64,000 nucleotides of DNA from Methanolobus tindarius DSM 2278 (GTDB lineage: Archaea; Halobacteriota; Methanosarcinia; Methanosarcinales; Methanosarcinaceae): the NCBI RefSeq assembly GCF_000504205.1, contig NZ_AZAJ01000001.1:248001-312000 (forward strand), in the 5' to 3' direction. Positions 54,975 to 64,000 of this stretch are shown here, piece by piece. The notes below the pieces were generated by a model. It was not told where the DNA came from. It saw only the letters and a program-made list of their open reading frames with translations, and did not search any database. Position numbers and translations under genes: made by a program. Every line of letters starts with the position of its first letter. Position 1 is the stretch's first letter.

Positions 54975-55400
54975 TTATGCTTCAACAACAGTGATGCTGA
55001 AAGTAAGTGCTTTTCCAGCAAGAGGATGATTCATGTCAAGTGTAAGTGTTTCATCTGTCACTTCAGTTATCTTTGCAGGCATCTGCTGACCATCTGCAGT
55101 ACCTACCACAATTGTCATACCTGCTGTTATCTCGGTGTCACACTGAAGCATGGATTTTGGAACTGTCTGTGTCATGGCTGGATTTGGTTCGCCGTATGCA
55201 TCAGCAGCTTCAATTCTGAATGTCTTTTCTTCCCCAACTTCCATTCCCTTTACAGCCTCATCAAAACCTGAAATGACCTGACCTGCACCAACTGTAAATT
55301 CAAGAGGTGCATCGTGGTTTTCAGAACTATCAAAAACAGTACCGTCATCAAGTGTGCCGGTATATGAAATTTTTATTGTATCTCCGTCTTTTATTGCCAA
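54975..55400 (-). CDS. FKBP-type peptidyl-prolyl isomerase (SlyD-like)
   Basis: A 141-aa FKBP of the short archaeal/SlyD class. The FK506-binding half domains are GDTIKISYTGTLDDGTVFDSSE at the N-terminus and the insert-in-flap loop around EEKTFRIEAADAYGEPNPAM, which acts as a chaperone domain; the C-terminal half is HPLAGKALTFSITVVE. It assists protein folding by proline isomerisation. I start at a TTG at 55400 because the family begins AIKDGD; another TTG at 55409 adds three residues. Confidence 0.93.
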   Translation of the reverse strand: MAIKDGDTIKISYTGTLDDGTVFDSSENHDAPLEFTVGAGQVISGFDEAVKGMEVGEEKTFRIEAADAYGEPNPAMTQTVPKSMLQCDTEITAGMTIVVGTADGQQMPAKITEVTDETLTLDMNHPLAGKALTFSITVVEA

Positions 55401-55588
55401 AAATATCAACTCAGTTTATAAAAATAAGTTAGCACTCATTTAGCTCAAGGACGTGAGGACTTTACTTAGGTGTTTTGGTGAAAAATGCATGCAGTTGTCA
55501 TTCCAAGTTTTAAAGTAGGATTGCTGACAATATGAATATTAGATTAGGACTTAGAAGTCCCACAAATCCCGAAAACTGGAGAAAAAAC

Positions 55589-56275
55589 ATGACTGATAAA
55601 GATCTGACAAAATCATTACAAGAAACTGCTTTTGAAATGAATGCTGACATTATTGGATTTGCAGATCCGGCATGTTTTCTGAACCCTGAATACACAGGAA
55701 ATAAACCACAGGATGTAATGTCCGATGTCAAATCAGTTCTTGTCCTTGGAGTCAGTGTCCCACGAGGTGCATTTGAAACATTACCAGCAGGAAGAGCAGA
55801 ATACACAAATACTCTTATGGCAGGTACTGCAACCCTAAGAGTAATAGCATTCCAGCTTGCAAAACTCATTGAGAAAAAAGGCTACAAAGCTACAATATTA
55901 CCATCCGAGGGAAGTGAATTCGGCTACTGGTATGCCAATAAAGAGACACTGAAAGCCAATATGTCAATCAAATATGCTGCATACCATGCAGGTATCAGCA
56001 ACTTCGGCATGAACCATTTACTTATAAGTAAGGAGTACGGTCCAAAGGTCCGCATGACTGCAATATTAACTGATGCTGAGCTTGATAATGAGACTGATAT
56101 TACCTTGCCTTTTGTCCATGAACATTGCAGCAGTTGCCTGAAATGCATAAAAATATGTCCTGTTGGAGCACTTTCAGAAGACGGAACAATTGATAGGCAC
56201 AAATGTGCAGATTATATGTTCAACACTCTTGGTGGACTCAGGTGCGGAATGTGCATAAAGGTCTGTCCACTATAA
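55589..56275 (+). CDS. 4Fe-4S double-cluster protein, QueG-like
   Basis: A 228-aa protein. The N-terminal part resembles the corrinoid-binding domain of epoxyqueuosine reductase (DVKSVLVLGVSVPRG, EKKGYKATILPSEG, ISNFGMNHLLISKEYGPKVRM). The C-terminus carries two ferredoxin motifs, HCSSCLKCIKICPVGAL and GLRCGMCIKVCPL, enough for two [4Fe-4S] clusters. QueG itself has extra C-terminal HEAT repeats, absent here, so it may be a reductive activator or an unrelated redox protein. I start at ATG 55589 with GGAG seven bases upstream; an upstream ATG at 55532 lacks one. Confidence 0.88.
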   Translation: MTDKDLTKSLQETAFEMNADIIGFADPACFLNPEYTGNKPQDVMSDVKSVLVLGVSVPRGAFETLPAGRAEYTNTLMAGTATLRVIAFQLAKLIEKKGYKATILPSEGSEFGYWYANKETLKANMSIKYAAYHAGISNFGMNHLLISKEYGPKVRMTAILTDAELDNETDITLPFVHEHCSSCLKCIKICPVGALSEDGTIDRHKCADYMFNTLGGLRCGMCIKVCPL

Positions 56276-56297
56276 AGACAGAACCAAAAAGAAAATT

Positions 56298-56350
56298 GGC
56301 ATCAATGATGCCTTGTTGATTTAAAAGGAGTAAAAACATCTTTGATGTTT
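56298..56350. terminator. Two hairpins between the Fe-S and chemoreceptor genes
   Basis: GGCATC (56298-56303) with GATGCC (56307-56312), and AAACATC (56334-56340) with GATGTTT (56344-56350), are perfect arms with 3-base loops. They lie between two convergent genes and are followed by T-rich sequence on the leftward strand. Each could end one of the converging transcripts. Confidence 0.55.
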
Positions 56351-56359
56351 GAAGTAGAC

Positions 56360-58900
56360 TCAGGCAAGAGTATATTCATTACTTATTTTATCGATGCTTG
56401 CTTCCGGCTGATAAGTCTGTCCACCTCTGGAACTACTGGAATCCAATATGAATTTATCAACTACAGACTTCATCTCTCTTGCAAGAGATGAGAGATCTTC
56501 TGCAGAATGTGAAAGATCCTGCATGGTGGCATTCTGTTCATGCACAGCAGCTGATGCTTCTTCAGTTCCATTAGCCGATTCCTCAGATATGGCACTTACT
56601 TCTTCAATCGATGACGTTACTTCCTCTATTGAAGCTGCCTGCTCCTCTGCGGCTGCAGCAATATCCTGAACCATATTAGCAATCATGTTTCCGGCTTCAA
56701 CCACTTTTTCAACCACTTCAACTACTTCAGTCAGAGCGGCAGAACCGGTTTCGACCTCATTAACACCCTGATTCATGGAAGTTACTGCATTGTGAGTGCC
56801 GGTCTGGATTTCGGAAATCAGTGATTCGATTTGTTTTGCAGCATTTCCTGAATCTTCTGCCAGCTTCCTTACCTCATCTGCAACAACCGCAAACCCACGG
56901 CCATGTTCACCTGCACGGGCTGCTTCAATAGCTGCATTGAGAGCCAGAAGATTGGTCTGGTCAGCAATATTGGTAATAAGACTGACTATCTCACCAATTT
57001 GCCTGGACTTGGAATCAAGTTCCATTATAACACTGGAAGAATCCCCTGTAGCACTTTTTATTGAGTTCATTTTTGCAAACAAATCTCTTGCTATAGCTCC
57101 TAAATTATTTATGAGATCATTGGAGTCCTTTGCACTATCAGCTGCCTTTTGGGAATTTTTGGCTACTTCCTGTACCGTCATTGTCATGTCAACCATTGCA
57201 CGTGTAACCTCTTCAGTCTTAGAAGCCTGGTTCTGGGAACCCTGTGCAATATCAGAAACTGTTTCAGCTATCTGGTGTGATGAAGATGTCATTTCCTCAA
57301 TTGATGCAGACATTTCCTCAGATGTTGCTGCAACATCCCTTGAGCTTTCATGGACCAGCGAAACCACATCGTTCAATGAATTTCTTGTCTTTTCAATTCC
57401 ATCAGTCAGGACTTTGAACTCGCCTATTCCATGGACTTTAACCGGTCTGCTCAGGTTATTATTGGAAATGGCTTCAAGCACTTCGGATGAATCTGCAATA
57501 ATTGATTGCAACTCCTGCCCGAAACTGTCAAGTGTTGAAGAAAATTCATGGAAATCACCCTTTGTTTCAAAGCTGAACCTGGCATCAAGATGACCTTCCG
57601 AATAATTGTGAACAATATCCATTGATTCTTTCAGAGGAGTTACCAATGCATCTATTGCAAGATTTACCGTATCAATTGCCTCCTTGAACCCTCCTTCAAA
57701 TTCAGAACTTGATGCACGATATTTGAGATGACCGGCTTCCGCTGCATTTCCAAGTTTAATGAACTCGTCAACAATACCCTGAATATTACTTAGCATTGAT
57801 ATGTAACAGGGAACCAGTTCATCATTTTCCGAACGCTTCCCCATTTTCTGAAGGCCTTCAAGATCACTCATATCGCCAATAGCGATCTTCTTGTTCATGC
57901 TCATAATAGTCAGCAGCCTTTCATGAATACTATTGGTTGCAGATGCAACCTCCTCAAATATTCCCTGATACTGCCCTTCTACTTTTCTTGTATGATCATT
58001 ATAGACCATTAACTGCAGGACTTCATTGCTTTCAACAAGTCCTCCAAGGCCGTCAATACAACTATTAAGGTTGTTCTTGATTTCGTTGAAGTCACCATAA
58101 TATTCATCTGTGATTTTTTCAGGAATGTCACCTTTTGAGATACGTTCTACATATTCTGCCGTCACATTCAGCGGGCTTATAACAGCATCAAAAGCACCAT
58201 TTACAGTTGATACTGCTTCATTGAACATACCCTGGAATCTAGTATTATCTGCACGATAATCGAGTTTACCATTTTCAGCTGACTGGCCAAGCAGTATGAA
58301 CTCATCAGTCATTCCTTTTATTGTTTCCATCATACTAACCATGGAAGGAAGAAGTCTGTCATTTTCAGAGCGCTTTCCAATCTGCTTATACATTTCAAGG
58401 TCATTGAAATTTCCTTTTGACATATCTTCCAATGTATGCTGCACGTTCATTAATCTCGCACGAACTTCATTTACAGCCTGCATATTTTCTGCAAATATTC
58501 CCTGATATTCAGTTTCCACATTGTCCTGAAAATCATTAACCCCATATTTTTTCAGAATGGAAATGCTTTCATTCAGAGGTTTAACAATATTGTCAAGCAT
58601 GCTATTGATTATTTCTGCAAGTTCAGCCGAATTGGAATTAAAATCATCTGTTTCCAGACGGAAGTTTAAATTTCCTATCGCAGTTGCATTCAGAGCAGCC
58701 TTCATTTCTTGTGATAGTTTTGTTTGCTCATCAGCTTCAGTTTTCCATTCCAAAGCCCTGTCCAGAAAACTGTTAAAAGCCTCAGCAAAGTCTCTGTCTT
58801 TACCATTCCGATGTAAGCTTAACCTTGCATCTTCTTTACCGGACTCGATAGAATCCAGAACGTTGATGATTTCTCTTTTTTGTTTATCATTCCCTAACAT
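56360..58900 (-). CDS. Soluble methyl-accepting chemotaxis protein with tandem sensor repeats
   Basis: An 846-aa chemoreceptor without membrane segments or signal peptide. The C-terminal signalling domain has the canonical tip [20 protein letters not shown] followed by [21 protein letters not shown], which binds CheA and CheW. The N-terminal 500 residues hold a repeated module: [20 protein letters not shown] with [18 protein letters not shown] near 190-240, and [20 protein letters not shown] with [18 protein letters not shown] near 375-425. A shared [38 protein letters not shown] follows each. I start at ATG 58900 with GGTGA upstream. It likely senses a cytoplasmic signal. Confidence 0.94.
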   Translation of the reverse strand: MLGNDKQKREIINVLDSIESGKEDARLSLHRNGKDRDFAEAFNSFLDRALEWKTEADEQTKLSQEMKAALNATAIGNLNFRLETDDFNSNSAELAEIINSMLDNIVKPLNESISILKKYGVNDFQDNVETEYQGIFAENMQAVNEVRARLMNVQHTLEDMSKGNFNDLEMYKQIGKRSENDRLLPSMVSMMETIKGMTDEFILLGQSAENGKLDYRADNTRFQGMFNEAVSTVNGAFDAVISPLNVTAEYVERISKGDIPEKITDEYYGDFNEIKNNLNSCIDGLGGLVESNEVLQLMVYNDHTRKVEGQYQGIFEEVASATNSIHERLLTIMSMNKKIAIGDMSDLEGLQKMGKRSENDELVPCYISMLSNIQGIVDEFIKLGNAAEAGHLKYRASSSEFEGGFKEAIDTVNLAIDALVTPLKESMDIVHNYSEGHLDARFSFETKGDFHEFSSTLDSFGQELQSIIADSSEVLEAISNNNLSRPVKVHGIGEFKVLTDGIEKTRNSLNDVVSLVHESSRDVAATSEEMSASIEEMTSSSHQIAETVSDIAQGSQNQASKTEEVTRAMVDMTMTVQEVAKNSQKAADSAKDSNDLINNLGAIARDLFAKMNSIKSATGDSSSVIMELDSKSRQIGEIVSLITNIADQTNLLALNAAIEAARAGEHGRGFAVVADEVRKLAEDSGNAAKQIESLISEIQTGTHNAVTSMNQGVNEVETGSAALTEVVEVVEKVVEAGNMIANMVQDIAAAAEEQAASIEEVTSSIEEVSAISEESANGTEEASAAVHEQNATMQDLSHSAEDLSSLAREMKSVVDKFILDSSSSRGGQTYQPEASIDKISNEYTLA

Positions 58901-59018
58901 ATTTTCACCACATAAAACAGGTATTGAACCTGTTTCAGATCTGCACATACAAACCACAACATATCAAACATTATAGATTAGTACCTGCAAACAGTATTAA
59001 TATATTAATAATATAAAA

Positions 59019-59049
59019 GTGTATCATTAAACATAAAAGTGTGATACAC
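59019..59049. promoter_or_regulatory. Candidate operator between chemoreceptor and aminopeptidase genes
   Basis: GTGTATCA (59019-59026) and TGATACAC (59042-59049) are perfect 8-bp arms. ATAAAAGTGT occurs at 59013-59022 and again exactly 20 bp on at 59033-59042, two helical turns apart. The site lies in the divergent promoter region and could bind a regulator of one or both genes. Confidence 0.45.
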
Positions 59050-59162
59050 TGTGACATTCTTAACTGATTATTCATATTTGGCTAATACAAATGTATGTAT
59101 AACAGCATAAACCAATAGATAGCAATTAATCTACAGAATTGATCATAAAAAGAGGGAATTTG

Positions 59163-61991
59163 ATGAACAGAATATACAAATATTATCCTGAAGATTTTGG
59201 CGAACTGAGTGTAAAAGTCATTCATATGAACCTTATATTCGATGTTTTTGATGATCATACAAAAGTGACATCCGACCTGAAATTGCAAACCCTCGACAAA
59301 CCCATTGATAAACTTGAACTTAACTGTAAGAAACTGGAAATACTGTCAGTAAGCTGCAGTGAATATGAAATTGACCACGAATACAAAATTAAAGACGATA
59401 TCCTGCTAATCAAATTCAAGCAAAATGTACCCGAAAACACTGAAATTGTAATTCATACAGAAACTATCTGCAGGCCAACAGATAATATTCTAGAAGGGCT
59501 CTATTATGATGAAACACCTGCAGGTGCTCCCCCACAACAGATTACCCAGTGCCAGCAGTGGGGATTCCAGCGCATTGTTCCATGCATTGACGACATGACC
59601 GCAAAGTGCACCTATACTACAACCATCATTGCCGATGAGAGATACACAAATCTCATCACCAACGGAGATATCATAGAGGAAAGACACTCTGTGGGAAATG
59701 GCAGGGACATGATAGTCTACGATAACTCTGTAACTCCAATGGCGACCTATCTTTTCTTCCTGGGTGTTGGCACATATGATACATTCAAAAAGGAATTTGA
59801 ATACCCTGAAGGCGATACCTTTGATCTGGAATTACTTGTACCTCCTGGCTCTGACCCTGTGATTGCCGGAAGGTCACTTGATGTCCTTTACGACTCAATT
59901 ATGTGGATGTATCTCTTTACAGGCCCTGAACAATATAAACAGCCTGAAAAGCGCAAAGAGATCATGGATATGATCAAGGAGAGAGATCTTCTTAAAAATG
60001 AAGGTGAAGCTGCAAGTGAAAAACTGGAAAAAATAAGGAAAGAACTGAAAAAAGCTGTTTCATTAATTAAACCGGGATACAAGTACACAGGCACTGTTTA
60101 CAGGGAAATCGGAATGCAGAACTCCAATTTCGGCGGAATGGAAAACGTAGGAAACACCACTATCAGTACCAATCGTATAATGCCATTCCCTCAAATGACA
60201 GATACTGCTTTTGAATATCTCATGAGGGTTAAGGTGCATGAATTTTACCATAACCTGAACGGTTCAGAAGTCACAGGCTGGAGTCCTTTTGAAATATGGC
60301 TTAACGAAGCTGTTACTGTTCACATTGAAAGGATGTACCATGCTTATCACTTTGGTGAGGAATACAGCCGTCTTGGTGAAGTGCTTACTCTTCTGGCACC
60401 GGGTTCCGGAACATTCGCTCTGGATAAAGGAGCAGCTTCAATGCCAATAATCCCTGACGGCTTCAATGACCCGGACGACCTCATCAGTTCAGTTACATAC
60501 GTTAAAGCTCCTGAATTTGTGAATATGATCGAGACCATGATGGGAAAGGAGACTTTTGTAAAAGCTCTGGATTCTTACCACTGCAAATTCAAACACTCAA
60601 ATGCCTCAAGCTGGCAGTGGCTTGATGAGATGGAAAAAGCTTCCGGCATGGATATCAAGGACATGGCAAATATATGGCTTAAACAAACACAGTTCCCGGT
60701 GCTTCATGTTGATTCTTCATACAGTGAAGATGAAAGAAAATGTACTTTATCCTTTAAACAGGAAGTTCCTGAAGGAAAATCCTTCTGGGAATTGCCAATA
60801 TGTGCAGCCCTTGTGGATGGAAATGGAAACGACCTTGCGCAAGTCATGGAGCGCATGACAGCCGGGGAACAGGAAATTGTGATTGAAAATGTTGACAGGC
60901 CCGCATTCCTTTCCCTTAACCGCAACTATTCATTCTTTGGAAAGGTCGTTCATGATGCAAGTATTGATGAGTTGATTCTGCAGGCTAAAACGGACTCTGA
61001 CCTGATAAACCGGTTCCTTGCATTCTACAGGATAGTGGATTCTGAAAAGATGAAACTTATAAGAGATAGTGATGCTCTGCCATCTGAAGAATTCATAGAT
61101 CTTTTCCATGAACTTATAATGAATCTCGACCTGATGGAAAGAGCAGGTTCACAATTCCTGGCCATCTTTGAATCTGTGGAAGATGATAAGTTTTCACACA
61201 GCTACCAGTTGTTGTACGAAGTTAAACAAAGAATTTTAAAAGCCATCGCAAGCAGACATGAAGAAAGTCTCATGTCACTGTATGAAGCTTGCAATGCAAA
61301 AATCAGTGATAGTTTAGATTACCTTGAAGGGCAGGTTCATGCTATCAAGTGCAGACAGGTTAAGAATAAATGTCTGTCTATTCTTTCAACTCTTGATACT
61401 CCGGCTATTCATGACATGATCAGGAGGCAGTTTGAAACTGCACAAAATGCCACAGATAAACTAACTGCTTTTGGACTTTATCTTGACAGTTCTGCATCTG
61501 ACAAAATAGAGCTTATGCAGAATTACCAGAAGGAAGCTGAAAAGAACCCGGTCAGCTGGGAAGCTTACCTGAGAGTTATCGGGGGAAGCAGCGGGGATGA
61601 TGTAACTGACCTGGTAAAACAGGTTGAAAAATCCAAAACTTTCAGGATAGAGCAGGCAAATGACCAGAGAGCACTCTTTGCAAGTTTTGCTTTCAACAGG
61701 AAAAAATCCCTGCAAACTGAAAAGGGAAGAGAGCTTCTAAGTGAAATCGTTCCAAAACTGGCTACGGTGAATGAATATAATACTGTGGCAATTCTCAATG
61801 TGCTGGCCAACATTGACAGGATGAAAGATGAATATCATATACCCCTTGTGGAAATGATGTTCGGTTTCCTGAACAAGCTTGACCCTGAAAACAACCCGAG
61901 TGTATATAACAGGATAAGAAAGATATTGCTCAATACTCCAAGTGCTGTGGCAAAGTATGAGGAGATCAACGGGAAGGTTGACCTGAGTTGA
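59163..61991 (+). CDS. M1-family aminopeptidase
   Basis: A 942-aa zinc aminopeptidase of family M1. The exopeptidase motif is GGMEN at 324-328, the zinc ligands are in HEFYH at 359-363 and Glu382 after exactly 18 residues, and the proton-donating tyrosine should lie near VTYVKAPEFVN. The N-terminal beta saddle (NLIFDVFDDHTKVTSDLKL) and C-terminal helical solenoid are present. An unusual charged helical stretch, KEIMDMIKERDLLKNEGEAA onward, about residues 265-305, is inserted before GGMEN. Cytoplasmic, since it has no signal peptide. GAGGG precedes the ATG at 59163; it ends peptide degradation after the proteasome. Confidence 0.95.
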   Translation: MNRIYKYYPEDFGELSVKVIHMNLIFDVFDDHTKVTSDLKLQTLDKPIDKLELNCKKLEILSVSCSEYEIDHEYKIKDDILLIKFKQNVPENTEIVIHTETICRPTDNILEGLYYDETPAGAPPQQITQCQQWGFQRIVPCIDDMTAKCTYTTTIIADERYTNLITNGDIIEERHSVGNGRDMIVYDNSVTPMATYLFFLGVGTYDTFKKEFEYPEGDTFDLELLVPPGSDPVIAGRSLDVLYDSIMWMYLFTGPEQYKQPEKRKEIMDMIKERDLLKNEGEAASEKLEKIRKELKKAVSLIKPGYKYTGTVYREIGMQNSNFGGMENVGNTTISTNRIMPFPQMTDTAFEYLMRVKVHEFYHNLNGSEVTGWSPFEIWLNEAVTVHIERMYHAYHFGEEYSRLGEVLTLLAPGSGTFALDKGAASMPIIPDGFNDPDDLISSVTYVKAPEFVNMIETMMGKETFVKALDSYHCKFKHSNASSWQWLDEMEKASGMDIKDMANIWLKQTQFPVLHVDSSYSEDERKCTLSFKQEVPEGKSFWELPICAALVDGNGNDLAQVMERMTAGEQEIVIENVDRPAFLSLNRNYSFFGKVVHDASIDELILQAKTDSDLINRFLAFYRIVDSEKMKLIRDSDALPSEEFIDLFHELIMNLDLMERAGSQFLAIFESVEDDKFSHSYQLLYEVKQRILKAIASRHEESLMSLYEACNAKISDSLDYLEGQVHAIKCRQVKNKCLSILSTLDTPAIHDMIRRQFETAQNATDKLTAFGLYLDSSASDKIELMQNYQKEAEKNPVSWEAYLRVIGGSSGDDVTDLVKQVEKSKTFRIEQANDQRALFASFAFNRKKSLQTEKGRELLSEIVPKLATVNEYNTVAILNVLANIDRMKDEYHIPLVEMMFGFLNKLDPENNPSVYNRIRKILLNTPSAVAKYEEINGKVDLS

Positions 61992-61999
61992 AACCTGAT

Positions 62000-62032
62000 T
62001 TCTTCATTATGAAACAACATCATAATGAAGAA
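62000..62032. terminator. Bidirectional terminator with 12-bp arms
   Basis: TTCTTCATTATG (62000-62011) and CATAATGAAGAA (62021-62032) are perfect 12-bp arms with a 9-base loop. They lie 8 bp past the aminopeptidase stop and include the last codons and stop of the convergent methyltransferase gene. Confidence 0.65.
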
Positions 62033-62840
62033 TACAGGACGATTTCCTGAATGTGGGTATAAGGCTCATAAAATGACCTTTCATGCCCCATCTTTTTTTC
62101 TCCACATCCATGTAGTAAAGAGTATCACGATGTTTAATATTTGAATTCCAGCATTCGATTTCAGAAACATCGTTCAGACCCCAGACAAAATCTGCTTTAA
62201 CATGCTTAATAGTATCATGCCATTTTGAATGCTTACAAGCCCACTGGCTTACTGCATCAAAATGGATTTCAGAACCCGGAAAATGACTGGCAAGATTACA
62301 GATCACAGATTTTACCTGAGACTTTGAGAAATACATCAACACTCCTTCAATTACAAAAATAAAATTACCCTGAGGATGATTGTCTGCCAGTATCTCCATC
62401 CATTCGCTTTCAAGCATTGAAGCACTTATGTACTTCTGATTTGACTTTGCCGGCAAAAGGATCTGTCTTAATTTTATGACCTCAGGAAGATCAAGCTCAT
62501 AGAAAACAGCCTTTTTGCTGTTAGAAAGTCTCTGGTAACGTGTATCAAGCCCGCAGCCTATCAGGACAACCACAGGATGCTGGTGTTTTTCAATAAAGCC
62601 AGACACTTTAGTATCAAAGTGACGAACTCTTATTGAAGTCCCGATACCACTCATTTTTCCTTTGCTGAATTTTGAAAAGTCATAATCGATTTTGCTGACA
62701 AGATCTTCAGCTGTCGGGTCACTGATAATTCCACCCGGATTTTTAGTCTCTTCGCTTCGCATGTATAAAGTGATAAATAAAGTCTCAGCTATTTCATTTG
62801 AAATCTGAGGCCTTATTTTAGGAATTAAAGATTCTTTCAT
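62007..62840 (-). CDS. Class I SAM-dependent methyltransferase (LCMT/Ppm1-like)
   Basis: A 277-aa methyltransferase of the leucine carboxyl methyltransferase-like family (COG3315). The SAM site is VVLIGCGLDTRYQRL; FYELDLPEVIKLRQILL supplies the acidic ribose ligand, and FVIEGVLMYFSKSQVKSVI is typical of the group. In bacteria relatives modify polyketides or small acids; here the acceptor is unknown. GGGAGTG lies before the ATG. It is 36 bp downstream of the surface-protein gene at 62877-63587. Confidence 0.9.
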   Translation of the reverse strand: MKESLIPKIRPQISNEIAETLFITLYMRSEETKNPGGIISDPTAEDLVSKIDYDFSKFSKGKMSGIGTSIRVRHFDTKVSGFIEKHQHPVVVLIGCGLDTRYQRLSNSKKAVFYELDLPEVIKLRQILLPAKSNQKYISASMLESEWMEILADNHPQGNFIFVIEGVLMYFSKSQVKSVICNLASHFPGSEIHFDAVSQWACKHSKWHDTIKHVKADFVWGLNDVSEIECWNSNIKHRDTLYYMDVEKKRWGMKGHFMSLIPTFRKSSCILHYDVVS

Positions 62841-62876
62841 TATTTCACTCCCTGAAAATGATTTTACTGAATTACA

Positions 62877-63587
62877 TTATTTACGACCTTTTATTTTCAT
62901 AACCCCTAACAAGACCACAAGAGTTACCATAAATGCAACTGCAATTCCTGAAACCGAAGATATTGTAGAGGTCTCTTTTGGAGTAGCAGGTATGGATTCT
63001 CCGGAGGAAACAGGTACATTATCTGCAGTACTTTCAAGTATTCCATTGTCGTTTTCATCAACAACATTGACATCTGCATCTTCAGTTTCTCCTGATTCAA
63101 CCGATGAAGCAGAGGTTCCCATGTTACCTGAAGTACCGGAAGATGAACTGCTCTTACTGCTACCAGTTTCTGAATCTGATGAAGCAGAGACTGAAAGATC
63201 AAGACTTACAGTGTCACCGGGGTTTGAGGTACTAAAATCCGCACCCGAAATCCCGGATTCAACTCCATCCACATAAAACTTTATATTTTCATAATCCGCA
63301 GGCTCACATGTTACAACAAGCTTTGTACCTGGCTGATCCCCATAAACTCCGTCCGAACTGACAGTTGTACTTCCAATGACCTGTCCGTCAAGTTCTGCTG
63401 TTATTTCAGTTCCTGCTGTGGCTGCTTCATCTCCCGTGCTGACACTGCCTTCAATTATCAAGGGAAGGGAAGGAACAGTACTTGAATCTGCAGATGCAGG
63501 AATGGCAGACATTCCCACAACTACCATCATAAGTATAACCAGACATCTCGTATTGTAAAAACTGTGAATTCCAAATTTTAAAAACAT
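62877..63587 (-). CDS. Secreted or membrane-anchored surface protein with C-terminal helix
   Basis: A 236-aa protein. It has an N-terminal signal peptide (CLVILMMVVVGMSAIPASAD), a beta domain with PLIIEGSVSTGDEAATAGTE and YENIKFYVDGVESG, a long Ser/Gly/Thr-rich linker, an acidic segment (EDADVNVVDENDNG) and a C-terminal membrane helix followed by KIKGRK. This tripartite plan suits an archaeal surface protein anchored by its tail. The domain resembles a carboxypeptidase-regulatory-like fold found in other archaeal secreted proteins. AAGGTGA precedes the ATG. It lies downstream of another surface protein at the window edge. Confidence 0.83.
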   Translation of the reverse strand: MFLKFGIHSFYNTRCLVILMMVVVGMSAIPASADSSTVPSLPLIIEGSVSTGDEAATAGTEITAELDGQVIGSTTVSSDGVYGDQPGTKLVVTCEPADYENIKFYVDGVESGISGADFSTSNPGDTVSLDLSVSASSDSETGSSKSSSSSGTSGNMGTSASSVESGETEDADVNVVDENDNGILESTADNVPVSSGESIPATPKETSTISSVSGIAVAFMVTLVVLLGVMKIKGRK

Positions 63588-63625
63588 TTTTTCACCTTAA
63601 ACACTAATAGGAAAAAGAGGAAGAA

Positions 63626-63649
63626 GAAGATGGGAAAATACCCATCTTC
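63626..63649 (-). terminator. Hairpin between two surface-protein genes
   Basis: GAAGATGGG (63626-63634) and CCCATCTTC (63641-63649) are perfect 9-bp arms with a 6-base loop. Read leftward, it is followed by TTCTTCCTCTTTTTCC. It probably ends or attenuates the transcript of the gene at 63684. Confidence 0.6.
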
Positions 63650-63683
63650 AACTCATTCCAATCCATTCTCCGTCATCCATTCA

Positions 63684-64000
63684 TCAGAAACCGTACAATA
63701 TTGTCTCCTGTGTTACCAGAATCCAGTATCCATTATAGGGGGCCATCTCAAAAGAGTCAGTGCCTACATGACTGCCGGAAATTACTCCTGTTTCACCATT
63801 ATGTCCCACATAACCGTAAGACATGGTTTCGGAATAATAAGGACCTTTGATCAATGAATATGAATCATCCATTGACTGAAGTGTCATTTTCGCAGACAGG
63901 GAATCTGCAGCATCACTATATCCTATGGCATTCCAGCCTTTGTGCAGGCTTATTGTTGCAGGAACTGCTGGTACCGCGGGCTTGAGTTTGTCACTTGAAA
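63684..64000 (-). CDS. Surface protein, C-terminal part only (5' end off window)
   Basis: At least 105 residues of a gene that starts beyond base 64000. The visible C-terminus has a Pro/Ala linker (KLKPAVPAVPATISL), then HKGWNAIGYSDAADSLSAKM and MAPYNGYWILVTQETILYGF. The pairing of K-G-W-N-x-I-G with G-Y-W-I is a module common at the end of archaeal secreted S-layer-like and carbohydrate-binding proteins. The frame is open to the edge with no stop, so the predicted ATG at 63887 is not the true start. Confidence 0.8.
   Translation of the reverse strand, partial: SSDKLKPAVPAVPATISLHKGWNAIGYSDAADSLSAKMTLQSMDDSYSLIKGPYYSETMSYGYVGHNGETGVISGSHVGTDSFEMAPYNGYWILVTQETILYGF

Noticed and set aside
55589-56275. 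Full epoxyqueuosine reductase QueG
   Set aside because: The C-terminal HEAT repeats and full length of QueG are missing, so only QueG-like is justified.
56796-57593. 265-codon frame on the + strand within the chemoreceptor gene
   Set aside because: It is a shadow of the coiled-coil heptads of the chemoreceptor, with typical Ser/Ile-rich composition and no start signal.

Overview
The window comes from a methanogenic archaeon of the Methanosarcinales, most likely a methylotrophic member of the Methanosarcinaceae such as Methanolobus, Methanomethylovorans or Methanococcoides. The evidence is a complete acetyl-CoA decarbonylase/synthase operon in the order cdhA-cdhB-cdhC-cooC-cdhD-cdhE, an AksA-type homocitrate synthase (coenzyme B pathway), archaeal TFE-alpha, a proteasome beta subunit, the KH/MBL/beta-CASP termination ribonuclease FttA, type II GAPDH, archaeal riboflavin synthase, pyruvoyl arginine decarboxylase and a PEF-CTERM surface protein. 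Genus is inference. I saw no tRNA, rRNA or CRISPR array.

Layout. 1-5.1 kb: two tandem, leftward FecB/FecCD-type metal-chelate uptake modules. The second substrate-binding gene is cut at base 2491, where it meets head-on the 3' end of an ABC-2 permease gene cut at 2492, so a rearrangement breakpoint lies exactly there. 5.4-7.0 kb: a HAD phosphatase and a HEAT-repeat lipoprotein. 7.0-14.3 kb: a leftward information-processing block (fttA, psmB, HD protein, tfe, ATP-grasp protein, NMD3, DUF362 ferredoxin). 14.6-15.2 kb: an operon of three tiny genes (53, 55 and 57 codons), two with paired CxxC motifs. 15.7-23.6 kb: the cdh operon, with a perfect hairpin and U-rich terminator and a long leader.

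24-31.4 kb: rhomboid protease, NYN-domain protein, aksA, nadK with an inositol/fructose phosphatase, gap, and a DUF89-CooT pair; CooT is a nickel-binding protein family tied to CO dehydrogenase maturation. 31.5-37.6 kb: transporters, surface and lipoproteins, and an HTH-CBS regulator next to a site-2 protease. 37.9-43.0 kb: two aminotransferases and flavin genes (ribC, ribH, ribL), with an intact ISL3-family insertion sequence (41243-42516, exact 8-bp target duplication) between the second aminotransferase and ribL.

43.2-59.0 kb: signalling and stress genes (CHASE4-PAS histidine kinase, cytochrome b5 domain, MsrA, DUF1638, an orphan PhnD-like binding protein, a 53-aa membrane protein, pdaD, an MrfA/Hrq1-like helicase fused to TPRs, FKBP, an Fe-S protein, and a soluble chemoreceptor). 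59.1-64 kb: M1 aminopeptidase, methyltransferase and two surface proteins, the last running off the edge.

A recurring feature is a perfect or near-perfect inverted repeat at most convergent gene junctions, often overlapping a stop codon, which look like bidirectional terminators. I found no clearly undescribed multi-gene defence or mobile system. The best candidates for new biology are the tiny zinc-ribbon operon with its palindromic promoter, the non-ATG (ATT) start of the PEF-CTERM protein, and the breakpoint that truncates two transporter genes at once.
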